A DNA stretch of 64,000 nucleotides from NCBI GenBank assembly GCA_040758635.1, contig JBFLVI010000004.1, forward strand, positions 32,405 to 96,404, in the 5' to 3' direction. Source of the DNA: Yes71-27 sp040758635. Its GTDB lineage: Bacteria > Bacillota > Desulfotomaculia > Desulfotomaculales > Ammonificaceae. Position 1 is the first letter of the stretch, and each line of letters opens with the position of its first letter. The position numbers and the translations under genes were made by a program. The notes beneath the pieces are model-generated. The model did not search any database. It saw only the letters and a program-made list of their open reading frames with translations, and had not been told where the DNA came from. Of this stretch, positions 25,042 to 33,777 are shown piece by piece.

Positions 25042-25161
25042 GTGCCCAGCACTCAACTCGGCCTTTGAAAAGATGGCACCGGCACTCAGGCTAATAAACA
25101 CTTAAAAACCCCTATCCCTTCGAACGCTGGGTTAAGCACGGGGTCTTAAGGAGTAGGGAAT

Positions 25162-25413
25162 TTGGTCTACGTATTCTTGCTGCTTCTTTTTTACGCTGTG
25201 GTGGCCTACTTCGAGGTGCCCCGGATGCTCAAGAACAACATGCGCCGGGAGCTTTACACCTTCATTATCATTTCTCTCTTAGGGTTTATTCTGGCTGCCG
25301 GGCAGATTCTGGACCTTCCGTTGCCGAACATCACCAAGGGAGTCGAGGCGGTAATCCGGCCGGTTTACAAGGCGCTGGAAAGGCTGCTTCTGCCGCCGGA
25401 ACTGCGCGGCTGA
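25162..25413 (+). CDS. Small two-helix membrane protein, unknown
   Basis: 83 residues, two membrane helices (VYVFLLLLFYAVVAYFEV and FIIISLLGFILAAGQILDL) and a charged C-terminal amphipathic tail. AAGGAG lies 9 bases before TTG 25162. Small proteins of this kind often follow gerA operons in clostridia, so a link to germination is possible but not shown. Confidence 0.6.
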   Translation: MVYVFLLLLFYAVVAYFEVPRMLKNNMRRELYTFIIISLLGFILAAGQILDLPLPNITKGVEAVIRPVYKALERLLLPPELRG

Positions 25414-25455
25414 AACAGGATTCGGTCGGCGAGCGTCGAATAACAACCAAGATAG

Positions 25456-25562
25456 AATTCAGAAGTCAGAATGGCGTTTATAGGAATTCGCATCGCGAAT
25501 TCCATCTTTGGGCCTTCTGGATGCTGACTCCTGGCTCCTGAATTCTTGACCCTGAATCCCGA
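25456..25562. repeat. Heptad-arm hairpin element before the RidA-like gene
   Basis: Left heptads AATTCAG, AAGTCAG (25456-25469). Palindrome GGAATTCGC-ATC-GCGAATTCC (25483-25503). Right arm of seven in-phase heptads at 25514-25562 (CTTCTGG, ATGCTGA, CTCCTGG, CTCCTGA, ATTCTTG, ACCCTGA, ATCCCGA). The right arm is longer than the left. Confidence 0.8.
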
Positions 25563-25578
25563 CTTGCGGGGGATGCTG

Positions 25579-26055
25579 ATGGGCTTTGAGGCACGGCTGA
25601 AGGAACTGGGAATCATCTTGCCGGAAGCGCCCCGGCCGGTGGCGGCTTATCTTCCTTATGTGGTGGTGGACGGCCTGGTTTTTACCGCGGGCCAGCTTCC
25701 CGTGGCGGACGGCAAGGTGCGCTACACCGGGCGGGTGGGGGCGGAGCTCACCGTGGAAGAAGGCAGGGAGGCGGCGCGGCTCTGTGCTTTGAACTGCCTG
25801 GCCGTGGTCCGGGCGGCGGCGGGGAGCCTGGATAACGTCGTAAAGTTAGTTAAGCTTACTGGGTTTGTGGCCAGCGCGCCGGACTTCCACGGGCAGCCCC
25901 AGGTCTTGAACGGCGCTTCGGAGTTTTTGGAGGCGGTTTTCGGTACGGCCGGACGGCACGCCCGGACGGCGGTGGGGGTTGCCGCCCTGCCGCTCGGTGC
26001 GGCGGTAGAGCTGGAGATGGTCGTAAAGGTAGGCTTGTCAGGGCTTACGGTTTAA
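25579..26055 (+). CDS. RidA/YjgF-like protein
   Basis: 158 residues, RidA superfamily fold: VVVDGLVFTAGQLPV near the N-terminus, RAAAGSLDNVVKLVKLTGFVAS in the middle and ARTAVGVAALPLGAAVELEMV at the end. It is the longer YjgF subgroup (about 150 residues), in which the enamine-deaminase Arg is replaced in part, so activity is uncertain. Here the position of the usual catalytic Arg is ART. Start ATG 25579 lies six bases after GGGGG; earlier in-frame codons fall in the repeat element. Confidence 0.75.
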   Translation: MGFEARLKELGIILPEAPRPVAAYLPYVVVDGLVFTAGQLPVADGKVRYTGRVGAELTVEEGREAARLCALNCLAVVRAAAGSLDNVVKLVKLTGFVASAPDFHGQPQVLNGASEFLEAVFGTAGRHARTAVGVAALPLGAAVELEMVVKVGLSGLTV

Positions 26056-26098
26056 GATAAACTAAAACAAGTACCTCCCGGTTAGAGGGGGACTGCAT

Positions 26099-26356
26099 TT
26101 GTCAAAGGGGCTCAAAGCTTCGCGGACCCCCTGGTTGTTGGTGGTTTTACTTCTTGTCGGAGGCCTGGCAGGCAGTGCCCTGGGGGATTCGGTTGCGGTT
26201 TTTTCTCCTTTTCTTGGCAACGCTTCCCGGGTTAGTCTTGGTCCGGTAACGCTGAATCTCGGGTTCTTCCACCTCACCTTCGGTTTGAGTTTGGTCATCG
26301 GGCCGCTCACCGTCCTGGGTTTTATCGCGGGATATCTCGTTTACCGGCGCTTATAG
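26099..26356 (+). CDS. DUF4321 membrane protein
   Basis: 85 residues, two membrane helices, N-terminal TPWLLVVLLLVGGLAGSALGD and LNLGFFHLTFGLSLVIGPL, as in DUF4321 proteins found upstream of maf/radC/mreB in clostridia. TTG start with GAGGGGG upstream. The maf gene, usual between it and radC, is missing here. Function unknown. Confidence 0.72.
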   Translation: MSKGLKASRTPWLLVVLLLVGGLAGSALGDSVAVFSPFLGNASRVSLGPVTLNLGFFHLTFGLSLVIGPLTVLGFIAGYLVYRRL

Positions 26357-26456
26357 AGGACTTATCATGCTCTGTGCTGTCCGGCACAATCAGGTTGTTG
26401 CTTTTAGACGCCAGGGCCGCTGCTCAATTCTTTTGTGGGGAGATGCCTTTGGTAAA

Positions 26457-26491
26457 GGATGAAGGATGAAGGATGAAGGATGAAGGATGAA
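26457..26491 (+). repeat. Five exact GGATGAA heptads over the radC start codon
   Basis: GGATGAA repeated five times without change at 26457-26491. The radC start ATG (26487) is in the fifth unit, and the third and fourth units supply an AAGGA Shine-Dalgarno six bases upstream. Confidence 0.85.
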
Positions 26492-27200
26492 AGGGGAGAA
26501 TAAAAGGGCCGGCACGGCGTACCGGGTGACGATCCGGGAGTTGCCGGAAGAAATAAGGCCCCGCGAGCGGCTCTGGCGGGAGGGGCCGGAGGCGCTCACG
26601 GAGACCGAGTTGCTGGCGGTTATTTTGCGGACGGGCTCGCGGGAGGGGTCGGCGCTTGATCTGGCGGCTTACCTGCTGGGGGTTTTCGGGGGCCTGCCCG
26701 GGATCGCCAGAGCGGCCTTCGAGGAGTTGAGCGCGGTCAAAGGGGTGGGGCCGGCCAAAGCCGCCCAGATGATGGCCGCGGTGGAGTTGGGGCGGCGGCT
26801 CAGCGCTTCTGCCGGGTTTCGGCCGAAGGTCACGACGCCGGAGGATGCCGCGCGCCTGGTGCTGGCCCAGATGCGTCACCTCGACCGGGAAGAGTTCCGG
26901 GTGATCCTTCTGGACACCAAGAACCAGGTGCTCAAGGTGGAGACCGTGGCGGTGGGCGGTTTGAACAGTTCCGGGGTCGAGCCCCGGGAGGTCTTCAAGA
27001 ATGCGGTCCGGCAGAGTGCGGCGGCGGTAATCCTCGTTCACAATCACCCGAGCGGCGATCCGACACCAAGCCGTGAGGACGTGGCGCTCACCCGGCGGCT
27101 GCTTCAGGCCGGGGAGTTGCTGGGGATCGAAATTTTGGACCACCTGATCATCGGAGATAATAAGTACGTGAGTCTCAAGGCAGAGCGGTTGCTGAAATAA
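26487..27200 (+). CDS. radC: RadC family protein (JAB1/MPN metalloprotease fold)
   Basis: 237 residues. N-terminal helix-hairpin-helix region (VKGVGPAKAAQMMAAVELG) and a C-terminal JAMM domain with HNHPSGDPTPSREDVALT, the metal-binding His-x-His...Asp motif. Despite its name, a DNA repair role is doubtful in general. ATG 26487 lies inside a perfect heptad array that also provides its ribosome-binding site. Precedes mreB by 23 bases, as in many Firmicutes. Confidence 0.9.
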   Translation: MKGENKRAGTAYRVTIRELPEEIRPRERLWREGPEALTETELLAVILRTGSREGSALDLAAYLLGVFGGLPGIARAAFEELSAVKGVGPAKAAQMMAAVELGRRLSASAGFRPKVTTPEDAARLVLAQMRHLDREEFRVILLDTKNQVLKVETVAVGGLNSSGVEPREVFKNAVRQSAAAVILVHNHPSGDPTPSREDVALTRRLLQAGELLGIEILDHLIIGDNKYVSLKAERLLK

Positions 27201-27223
27201 CACAGAAAGGAAGTCTTTGAGCC

Positions 27224-28258
27224 GTGCTAAGTTTCGGTATTTTTTCCAGGGATATGGGGATTGATTTAGGAACGGCAAACAGCCTGGTTTACGTGCGGGG
27301 TCGGGGAGTGGTCCTGCGGGAGCCGTCCGTGGTGGCCATTCACAAGGATACAAAACAGATCCTGGCGGTCGGGGAAGAGGCAAAGCAGATGATCGGGCGC
27401 ACCCCGGGGAACATTGTGGCCATCAGGCCCCTCAAGGACGGGGTGATTGCCGATTTTGATACCACCCAGGCGATGATTAAATATTTTATCAACAAAGCGT
27501 TGCGGGGCCGGCGTTTCTTTATCCGGCCGCGGGTGGTGATCGGGGTACCTTCGGGGGTGACCACTGTGGAGGAAAGGGCGGTACGGGAAGCGGCCGTCCA
27601 GGCCGGCGCCCGCGAGGTTTACCTGGTGGAAGAGCCCATGGCGGCGGCGATCGGCGCCGGCCTGCCGGTGCACGAGCCCACCGGAAACATGATCGTGGAT
27701 ATCGGCGGGGGCACGACAGAGGTCGCGGTCATCTCTTTAGGCGGGATTGTGACCAGCCGCTCGATCCGGATTGCCGGTGACGAGATGGACGAGGCGATTA
27801 TCCAGCACATCAAAAAGAGTTACAACCTGATGATCGGAGAGCGGACGGCGGAAGAAATTAAGATCAAAATCGGGTCGGCATACAAGCCCGAGAACTTGGA
27901 GAAGATGGATGTACGCGGCCGGGACCTGGTAACCGGTCTGCCCAAGACCGTCAGGGTCACGGCGGAGGAGATCCACGAGGCGCTTTCCGAGCCGGTGGGG
28001 GCAATCCTGGAGGCGATTAAGGCGACGCTTGAGGGAACACCGCCGGAGCTGGCCGCCGACATCATGGACCGCGGGATTGTGATGGCCGGCGGGGGAGCGC
28101 TGCTGCGCGGGCTTGACCGCCTGGTTGCCGAACAGACGGGAATGCCCGTAACAATTGCGGAAGAACCCCTTCAGGTAGTGGCGTATGGCACCGGTTATAT
28201 CCTGGACAATATCGAGGTGCTGCGCCGGGTAGTACTGCAGCCCCGGAAGGTGGTATAA
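27224..28258 (+). CDS. mreB: MreB, actin-like rod-shape protein
   Basis: 344 residues, actin-fold ATPase forming membrane-bound filaments that guide wall synthesis. Phosphate-1 motif GIDLGTANSLVYVRG, phosphate-2 IVDIGGGTTEVAVISLGGIV, adenosine motif GIVMAGGGALLRGLD. GTG start with AAAGGAAG upstream. Its stop overlaps the mreC start (TAATG). Confidence 0.96.
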   Translation: MLSFGIFSRDMGIDLGTANSLVYVRGRGVVLREPSVVAIHKDTKQILAVGEEAKQMIGRTPGNIVAIRPLKDGVIADFDTTQAMIKYFINKALRGRRFFIRPRVVIGVPSGVTTVEERAVREAAVQAGAREVYLVEEPMAAAIGAGLPVHEPTGNMIVDIGGGTTEVAVISLGGIVTSRSIRIAGDEMDEAIIQHIKKSYNLMIGERTAEEIKIKIGSAYKPENLEKMDVRGRDLVTGLPKTVRVTAEEIHEALSEPVGAILEAIKATLEGTPPELAADIMDRGIVMAGGGALLRGLDRLVAEQTGMPVTIAEEPLQVVAYGTGYILDNIEVLRRVVLQPRKVV

Positions 28259-29079
28259 TGCCTTCGTGGCAGTACGTGAAGCGAGTTTTGCTGGTTCTTG
28301 TCCTGCTCGGGTTGGCTCTGAGCGCGATGCACCTGACCGCGCCCGACCGCGTCGGCAAGCCCAGTCTGCTCATGCTCTGGGCCAGGGACGTGGTGGCGCC
28401 GGTCCAACACAGCATGTGGCAAGCCGCCCGGGTGGTGAGCGCCGGAGCGGCCTTTGTTTTTTCTTTCGGCCGGGACACCGGTTATACGCGCTCCCTGGAG
28501 AAAAAAGTGGCGGAGCTGCAGGGCGAGGTCAAGCGGTTGCAGGTCGTGGAGCAGGAAAACAGGAGGCTCAAGGCGTTTTTAGATTATAAGGAAACGCACG
28601 GCGGTGCGAGCTTGGTGGCGGTGGTAGTCGGCCGGAATCCGGATAACTGGTTCGGTACCATCACGATCAATCGCGGCCGGGCGGACGGCGTAACCCGCGG
28701 CGCGGTTGCGGTAACCCCCGCCGGTCTGGTGGGAAGGGTCCTGACCGTCAGCAACCACACGGCAGAAGTGCTCCTGATAACCGATCCGCGCAGCGCGGTG
28801 GGGAGTGCCGTTTATGAAACCCAGGTGCCGGGGATTGTGCGGGGTACGCTCGGCGGGATCGAAAGGCTGAAAATGCAATACGTGGTTAAAGACGAGCCGG
28901 TACGCAAGGGCTTTCTGGTGCGAACCTCCAGCCTCAGCGGGGTCTTCCCGCCCGGGATACCGGTGGGCACCGTTACCAGGGTTGCGGAGGAGGAAAGCGG
29001 CCTGTTTAAGACGGTCTACCTCCGGCCGGCGGTGGACCTTAATCGGTTAGAAGAAGTACTGATCCTTTTGAAGCAGTGA
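28258..29079 (+). CDS. mreC: MreC, rod-shape protein
   Basis: 273 residues, one N-terminal membrane helix, a coiled coil (about 75-105: LEKKVAELQGEVKRLQVVEQ) and two beta-barrel domains with GRNPDNWFGTITINRGRADGV. Links MreB and PBP2 to peptidoglycan synthesis outside the membrane. One-base overlap with mreB. A heptad element separates it from mreD. Confidence 0.94.
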   Translation: MPSWQYVKRVLLVLVLLGLALSAMHLTAPDRVGKPSLLMLWARDVVAPVQHSMWQAARVVSAGAAFVFSFGRDTGYTRSLEKKVAELQGEVKRLQVVEQENRRLKAFLDYKETHGGASLVAVVVGRNPDNWFGTITINRGRADGVTRGAVAVTPAGLVGRVLTVSNHTAEVLLITDPRSAVGSAVYETQVPGIVRGTLGGIERLKMQYVVKDEPVRKGFLVRTSSLSGVFPPGIPVGTVTRVAEEESGLFKTVYLRPAVDLNRLEEVLILLKQ

Positions 29080-29084
29080 TTAAG

Positions 29085-29176
29085 GGTCAAAATCTAGAAG
29101 CCAGGAGCCAGAATCCAGAAGTTTAAAGAGGGAATTCGCGTAGCCAATCATACAAAAGCTATTGGATTCTTGACCC
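29085..29176. repeat. Heptad-arm element with a broken centre, between mreC and mreD
   Basis: Left heptads GGTCAAA, ATCTAGA, AGCCAGG, AGCCAGA, ATCCAGA (29085-29119). The left half of the centre, GGAATTCGCG, is at 29131-29140, but the right half is diverged (TAGCCAATCA). The right end keeps GGATTCTTGACCC, matching the GGGTCAA terminus. Within an operon. Confidence 0.7.
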
Positions 29177-29194
29177 GTTAACTGGTGATAAGAC

Positions 29195-29695
29195 GTGCGG
29201 ACATTTACTTTCCTCTTACTGATTGCGGTTGCACTTCTTTTGGAGCAGACGGTGCTCAACTTCCTCCGGGTGGCGGGGGTGAAGCCCGACCTGGTGCTCC
29301 TGCTGGTTATTTTTAACGGCATGCTGAAGGGTTCCCGCGAGGGAGCCTACTGGGGCTTCGTTGCCGGTCTGGTGCAGGACCTGGCCGGCGGGTACTACAT
29401 CGGGCTTAACGCTCTCAGCAAGCTCCTGGGGGGTTACGCGGCAGGTCTGGTTGAGGTTCGTGTTTATAAAGAAAGCCTGCTGGTGGCGGCGGCGGTGGTT
29501 TGGGGTGCCAGCGTGGTTTCCGGAAGCACAACTTTTCTGTTGCTTTTGAGTTTAGGGATTGCCGTCACGCCTTTAGACGCCTTTTTGCGGGTGGTGTTCC
29601 CGCTTGCAGTGTATAACAGCCTTCTAAGCCTGCTGTTCTACCGCCCCTTTCACCGCGCAACCTTTTACGGCATCTTACGGGAGGAACGGTACTGA
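29195..29695 (+). CDS. mreD: MreD, rod-shape membrane protein
   Basis: 166 residues, about five membrane helices; LLLIAVALLLEQTVLNFLRV at the start and GFVAGLVQDLAGGYYIGLNALSKLLGGY in the middle are typical of MreD. GTG start at 29195. Precedes the PBP2 gene by 2 bases. Confidence 0.88.
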   Translation: MRTFTFLLLIAVALLLEQTVLNFLRVAGVKPDLVLLLVIFNGMLKGSREGAYWGFVAGLVQDLAGGYYIGLNALSKLLGGYAAGLVEVRVYKESLLVAAAVVWGASVVSGSTTFLLLLSLGIAVTPLDAFLRVVFPLAVYNSLLSLLFYRPFHRATFYGILREERY

Positions 29696-29697
29696 TT

Positions 29698-31689
29698 TTG
29701 GAAAAGAAGACGGTCGAAAAAAAGGCGCAGGTCTTTCTGACCGTGGTCACGCTCATTTTCCTGGTCCTCCTTTTTCGCCTGGCGGAGCTCCAGCTTTTCC
29801 GGACCGAGCGGTTTGAAGTGCTCGCGCGTGAAAACCGGCTGCGGCTGATGACCATCAGGGCGCCGCGGGGAGAGATATACGACCGGGACGGGCGGAAAGT
29901 GGTCGGCAACCGGCCGGTTTACACCATCTCGCTGGCGGATTTCGAGCAGCCGATTCCGCCGGCGGTAATCAAACGGCTGGCCGGGCTCCTCGGCAAAGAG
30001 GAGGCGGAAATCCGCCAGAAGCTCCAGGAGCAGTCGCGGCCCTACGAACCGGTCCGGGTGGCCACCGACGTGCCGCTCGCCGTCGTGACGTTCATCGAGG
30101 AGCACCAGGAGGACTTTCCGGGCGTGCTGGTGGACATTACACCGGTGCGTGCCTACCCCTTCGGCAAGACCCTGGCGCACGTGCTGGGCTATGTTCAGGA
30201 GATCAAACCCGAACAACTGGAAAAGCACAAAGACCAGGGGTACAGGCTTGGTGATCCTTTCGGGCAGGACGGCCTGGAGTACCTGTTCGAAAGCTATCTC
30301 CGGGGAAATGACGGCGCCCGCTACCTGGAGGTGGACGCTGTGGGGCGTCCGGTAAGGGACCTGGGCGTAAAGAAGCCCACGGCGGGAGCGGACCTCGTTC
30401 TCACCATCGACATGGACCTGCAGCGGGTGGCGGAAGAGGCGCTGATACGGGAAATCAAGGCGGCGCGGGCCCGGAAGGAGAAGTTCCCGGCGCCCGCCGG
30501 GGCAGTGGTGGTGGAAGACCCGCGTACGGGCGAAATCCTGGCGATGGCCAGTTTCCCGGCTTACGACCCGGCGGTCTTTACCAGAGACCTTAAACCGGAA
30601 GAAGTGGACCTTGTTTTTAACGCGCCGGACAGGCCCTTTTTGAACCGGGCGCTCCGGGCCTACCCGCCGGGTTCGACCTTCAAGATGGTCACCGCGCTGG
30701 CCGCCCTGGAGGCGGGGAAGATTACCCCGAAGTTCACGGTCAATTGCTCCGGCACCTACGTGTTGGGGAGGGTTTTTCATGACTGGCTCGCCGGGGGGCA
30801 CGGCCGGGTGGATCTCCTGCGGGCCATCCAGGTTTCCTGCAACGTCTATTTCTGGACCATCGGCAATCTGACGGGCATAAATGAGATCGCCCGGGTCGCG
30901 CACGAGTTTGGCCTGGGACAAAAGACGGGAATCGGTTTGCCGGGGGAGATGGCCGGGGTCGTCCCCACGCCCGATTACAAGTACAAGACGGTGAAGGCTT
31001 ACCTGGATTCGGTTTTCGGGCCGCAGTTTGAAGCGCTGGAGAAGGAATACCGGCCTCTGCTGGCCCGAGCGGAGGATCCGGCGGAAAGAAAAAAGTTAGA
31101 AAAAGAAATGGAGCGGAAAAAGGCGCAAATCCAGGCGGAGTACGACCGTTACGCCTGGGACCTTCAATGGCGGTCTTACGACACCCTGAACACCGCCACT
31201 GGCCAGGGTTACAACCTCTATACGCCCCTGCAGCTCGCGAATTACACTGCGGCGCTCGCCAACGGGGGAACGCTTTACCGGCCTTTTCTGGTGAAAAAAG
31301 TAGTGGACCCCAAGGGAGAGACGGTGGCCGAGTTTCAGCCGCAGGTTGTCCGCCGCGTGAAGGTGAAGCCGGAGCATTTGAGTACGGTTCAGAAAGGAAT
31401 GGCCCTGGTTACCAAGCCGGGTGGTACGGCGTACGGCTCCTTTTACGATTTTCCGGTGCCGGTCGCCGGAAAAACCGGTTCGGCCGAAAACCCGGGCCAG
31501 GGTACACACGCGGTTTTCGTTGGCTACGCTCCGGCGGACAACCCCGAGGTGGCCGTTGCGGTGCTGGTCGAAAACGCCGGGCACGGCGGTACGGTGGCGG
31601 CGCCGGTAGCGCGGGATGTTTTGGCGAAATACTTCGGGGTACAACTTGATTCGCCTGCCGCACCGCAAAGCGTGGAGGCCGGGGACTAG
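29698..31689 (+). CDS. mrdA: Penicillin-binding protein 2, elongation transpeptidase
   Basis: 663 residues. N-terminal membrane helix (about 12-30), dimerisation/pedestal domain with RAPRGEIYDRDG, and transpeptidase with SxxK as PGSTFKM, SxN as SCN (VSCNVYF) and KTGSAE. Cross-links peptidoglycan during elongation, with MreBCD. A Lys/Glu-rich insertion around 455-490 lies between the SxN and KTG motifs. TTG start with GGGAGG about 12 bases upstream. Confidence 0.93.
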   Translation: MEKKTVEKKAQVFLTVVTLIFLVLLFRLAELQLFRTERFEVLARENRLRLMTIRAPRGEIYDRDGRKVVGNRPVYTISLADFEQPIPPAVIKRLAGLLGKEEAEIRQKLQEQSRPYEPVRVATDVPLAVVTFIEEHQEDFPGVLVDITPVRAYPFGKTLAHVLGYVQEIKPEQLEKHKDQGYRLGDPFGQDGLEYLFESYLRGNDGARYLEVDAVGRPVRDLGVKKPTAGADLVLTIDMDLQRVAEEALIREIKAARARKEKFPAPAGAVVVEDPRTGEILAMASFPAYDPAVFTRDLKPEEVDLVFNAPDRPFLNRALRAYPPGSTFKMVTALAALEAGKITPKFTVNCSGTYVLGRVFHDWLAGGHGRVDLLRAIQVSCNVYFWTIGNLTGINEIARVAHEFGLGQKTGIGLPGEMAGVVPTPDYKYKTVKAYLDSVFGPQFEALEKEYRPLLARAEDPAERKKLEKEMERKKAQIQAEYDRYAWDLQWRSYDTLNTATGQGYNLYTPLQLANYTAALANGGTLYRPFLVKKVVDPKGETVAEFQPQVVRRVKVKPEHLSTVQKGMALVTKPGGTAYGSFYDFPVPVAGKTGSAENPGQGTHAVFVGYAPADNPEVAVAVLVENAGHGGTVAAPVARDVLAKYFGVQLDSPAAPQSVEAGD

Positions 31690-31757
31690 TTTTCAAGGAT
31701 TATGCAGCTTGAGGGGCTCCAAAGCTGTTTTTTTGTCAAAAAAAGAGAAAAAAAGCT

Positions 31758-31779
31758 TGAAAATCCTTCGGATTTTTCA
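31758..31779 (+). terminator. Intrinsic terminator after the PBP2 gene
   Basis: TGAAAATCC pairs with GGATTTTTCA around a TTC loop (31758-31779). It separates radC-mreBCD-mrdA from minCDE. An A/T-rich tract with AAGCT repeats lies just before it. Confidence 0.65.
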
Positions 31780-31837
31780 GGTGCGTTTAGCAGGATTTGG
31801 TTTAGAGGGCGCGAATACACAAAGAGGGGGGAGAGTG

Positions 31838-32347
31838 ATGACGTTGGGGCCCGAGCAGATGGCGTCTGAATTCCGGCTGGCCAAGGTTGAAGATCACCAG
31901 ACGATCCTCGTTCAGCGAACGCTGCGGTCGGGTCAGAGCATTTTTTACGCGGGTAACATTATCGTACTGGGGGACGTAAATCCCGGGGCCGAGATCGTGG
32001 CTACGGGTGATGTAATCGTCATCGGGAAGATGAAGGGTACGGTCCATGCCGGTGCCGGCGGAAACGAGGGGGCGATGGTGGTTGCATTCCGGTTCGAACC
32101 GACGCAGCTCCGGATCGCGGGTCATGTTGCCCGACCAGCGGAGGAAACACTGCCGCCCGGAAAACCGGGACTGGCGCGAATCGTGGACGGTGCGGTGGTG
32201 ATAGAGGCGTTCTCCCTGACGGGGGATCGCAAGGGTCCTCCAAGTGTTTTGCAGACATTGCCGAACGCACCGGGTATGGAGAGCAAGGCTCGGCGCACGG
32301 GGGCCAAACGGCGAAACCGGGGGGCGGTTTCAGACAAGGCCAGGTAG
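31838..32347 (+). CDS. minC: MinC, C-terminal (beta-helix) domain only
   Basis: About 169 residues. The segment ILVQRTLRSGQSIFYAGNIIVLGDVNPGAEIVATGDVIVIG begins near residue 23 and is the start of the MinC C-terminal domain, which dimerises and binds MinD. The roughly 100-residue N-terminal domain that blocks FtsZ assembly is absent, and the 148 bases back to the PBP2 gene cannot encode it. The tail (last 45 residues) is basic and probably disordered. ATG 31838 with GGGGGGAGAG upstream. Followed by minD and minE. Confidence 0.82.
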   Translation: MTLGPEQMASEFRLAKVEDHQTILVQRTLRSGQSIFYAGNIIVLGDVNPGAEIVATGDVIVIGKMKGTVHAGAGGNEGAMVVAFRFEPTQLRIAGHVARPAEETLPPGKPGLARIVDGAVVIEAFSLTGDRKGPPSVLQTLPNAPGMESKARRTGAKRRNRGAVSDKAR

Positions 32348-32394
32348 CTTTGCGGACGCTTTTCAGGAGAATTTAATGGTAGGGAGGACCAAGA

Positions 32395-33189
32395 ATGGGA
32401 GAGGTCATCGTAATTACTTCCGGTAAAGGAGGCGTGGGTAAGACCACGGCCACGGCCAACATCGGCGCGGGGCTGGCACTCCGCGGCTACAAAGTGGCTC
32501 TGGTTGATGCCGACATCGGTCTTCGGAATCTCGACGTGGTTCTGGGTTTGGAGAACCGCATTGTTTACGACCTGGTGGACGTGGCACATGGACACTGCCG
32601 GCTGAAACAGGCGCTGATCAAGGATAAACGCTTCGAAGGTTTGCACCTTTTGCCGGCGGCCCAAACCAAGGATAAAACGGCGGTCAAGCCGGAACAGATG
32701 AAGGAGGTCTGCCTCCAGCTAAAGGAAGAGTTCGATTACGTGATTATTGACTGTCCGGCCGGGATTGAACAGGGATTCAAAAACGCCATTGCCGGAGCGG
32801 AAAAGGCGATCGTGGTCACCACCCCGGAAGTCTCAGCCGTGCGTGACGCCGACCGGGTGATCGGACTTTTGGAAGCGGCGGAATTAAGGGAGCCGAAGCT
32901 TGTTATCAACCGGTTGCGCCCCAAGATGGTCCGGCAGGGGGATATGATGAACATTGAAGACATCATCGAGATTTTAGCGGTTGACCTTCTCGGGGTGATT
33001 CCGGAGGACGAGCAGATCATCGTCACCACGAACCGGGGTGATACGGTGGTTCAGGACCAGCGTTCCCGGTCGGGAGAGGCCTTTCGAAATATTGCCCGGC
33101 GAATCTTAGGAGAGCCGGTGCCGCTTATGGATCTGGAGCGCGACGGGAATCTCTTTACCCGGCTGCGTAAGATAATCGGCTTGGGGTAA
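32395..33189 (+). CDS. minD: MinD, septum-site ATPase
   Basis: 264 residues. Deviant Walker A GKGGVGKTTATANI (residues 10-23), switch regions DADIGLRNLD and IIDCPAGIEQG, and a C-terminal amphipathic membrane-targeting helix (FTRLRKIIGLG). Recruits MinC and MinE to the membrane. ATG at 32395. Confidence 0.95.
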   Translation: MGEVIVITSGKGGVGKTTATANIGAGLALRGYKVALVDADIGLRNLDVVLGLENRIVYDLVDVAHGHCRLKQALIKDKRFEGLHLLPAAQTKDKTAVKPEQMKEVCLQLKEEFDYVIIDCPAGIEQGFKNAIAGAEKAIVVTTPEVSAVRDADRVIGLLEAAELREPKLVINRLRPKMVRQGDMMNIEDIIEILAVDLLGVIPEDEQIIVTTNRGDTVVQDQRSRSGEAFRNIARRILGEPVPLMDLERDGNLFTRLRKIIGLG

Positions 33190-33213
33190 CCAGGTAGAGA
33201 GGGGGAAGATGCT

Positions 33214-33495
33214 TTGTTAGAATTTTTAGCCCGGTTTTTTCAGCGGCATTCTTTGGGAAGCAAAGAAGTAGCGAAAGAGCGCTTGCGGTTGGTTTTGGTG
33301 CACGACCGGGCCAACGTCTCGCCCGAGTTGCTGGAACTCTTGAAAAATGATCTGGTCCAGGTGATCTCGAGGTACATCGAGATTGATGAGCGGGGGCTGG
33401 AAGTCACCCTTGATTCCTCAGAAGAAATGGTGGCTCTCGTGGCGAGCATCCCGGTCCGGCGGGTGAAAAGGGCCGTCAAAATGGCTTCGGTCTAA
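33214..33495 (+). CDS. minE: MinE, topological specificity factor
   Basis: 93 residues. N-terminal membrane helix (LEFLARFFQR), the MinD-contact region with AKERLRLVLVHDRA and a C-terminal dimerisation domain. Stimulates MinD ATPase to drive pole-to-pole movement. TTG start with GAGGGGG upstream. Presence of MinE means an oscillating Min system rather than DivIVA-anchored. Confidence 0.93.
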   Translation: MLEFLARFFQRHSLGSKEVAKERLRLVLVHDRANVSPELLELLKNDLVQVISRYIEIDERGLEVTLDSSEEMVALVASIPVRRVKRAVKMASV

Positions 33496-33603
33496 AGGTC
33501 TTGACGCCGCGCCCGACATGCGGTTCGCCGGCCGGCGGTGGCGGGGCAGGAATTCCTTCGGAGGTAAACGGGTTCAGGGTTTTGAAAAGCTGGTCCGGAA
33601 AGA

Positions 33604-33629
33604 GCGGCCGCAGCGGAAGCGGCCTTTTT
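33604..33629 (+). terminator. Intrinsic terminator after minE
   Basis: GGCCGC (33606-33611) pairs with GCGGCC (33619-33624), followed by TTTTT. Ends the min operon. Confidence 0.7.
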
Positions 33630-33665
33630 CATTTGCCAAAAATCGCTTATGGGTTTAAAATCTAA

Positions 33666-33764
33666 GGTCAAGAATCCAAAAGCCAGGAGTCGGAAATCCA
33701 GAAGGTTCGGAGTAGGAATTCGCACAGCGAATTCCTACAAACCCATTCTGACTTCTGACTTCCT
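33666..33764. repeat. Heptad-arm hairpin element before the thioesterase gene
   Basis: Left heptads GGTCAAG, AATCCAA, AAGCCAG, GAGTCGG (33666-33693). Palindrome TAGGAATTCGC-ACA-GCGAATTCCTA (33713-33737). Right heptads CATTCTG, ACTTCTG, ACTTCCT (33744-33764), running into the Shine-Dalgarno of the next gene. Confidence 0.8.
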
Positions 33765-33777
33765 GGGAGGGTTTGTC

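Noticed and set aside
26457..26491. CRISPR array
   Set aside because: Units of 7 bp with no spacers; the same goes for all heptad arrays in the window.
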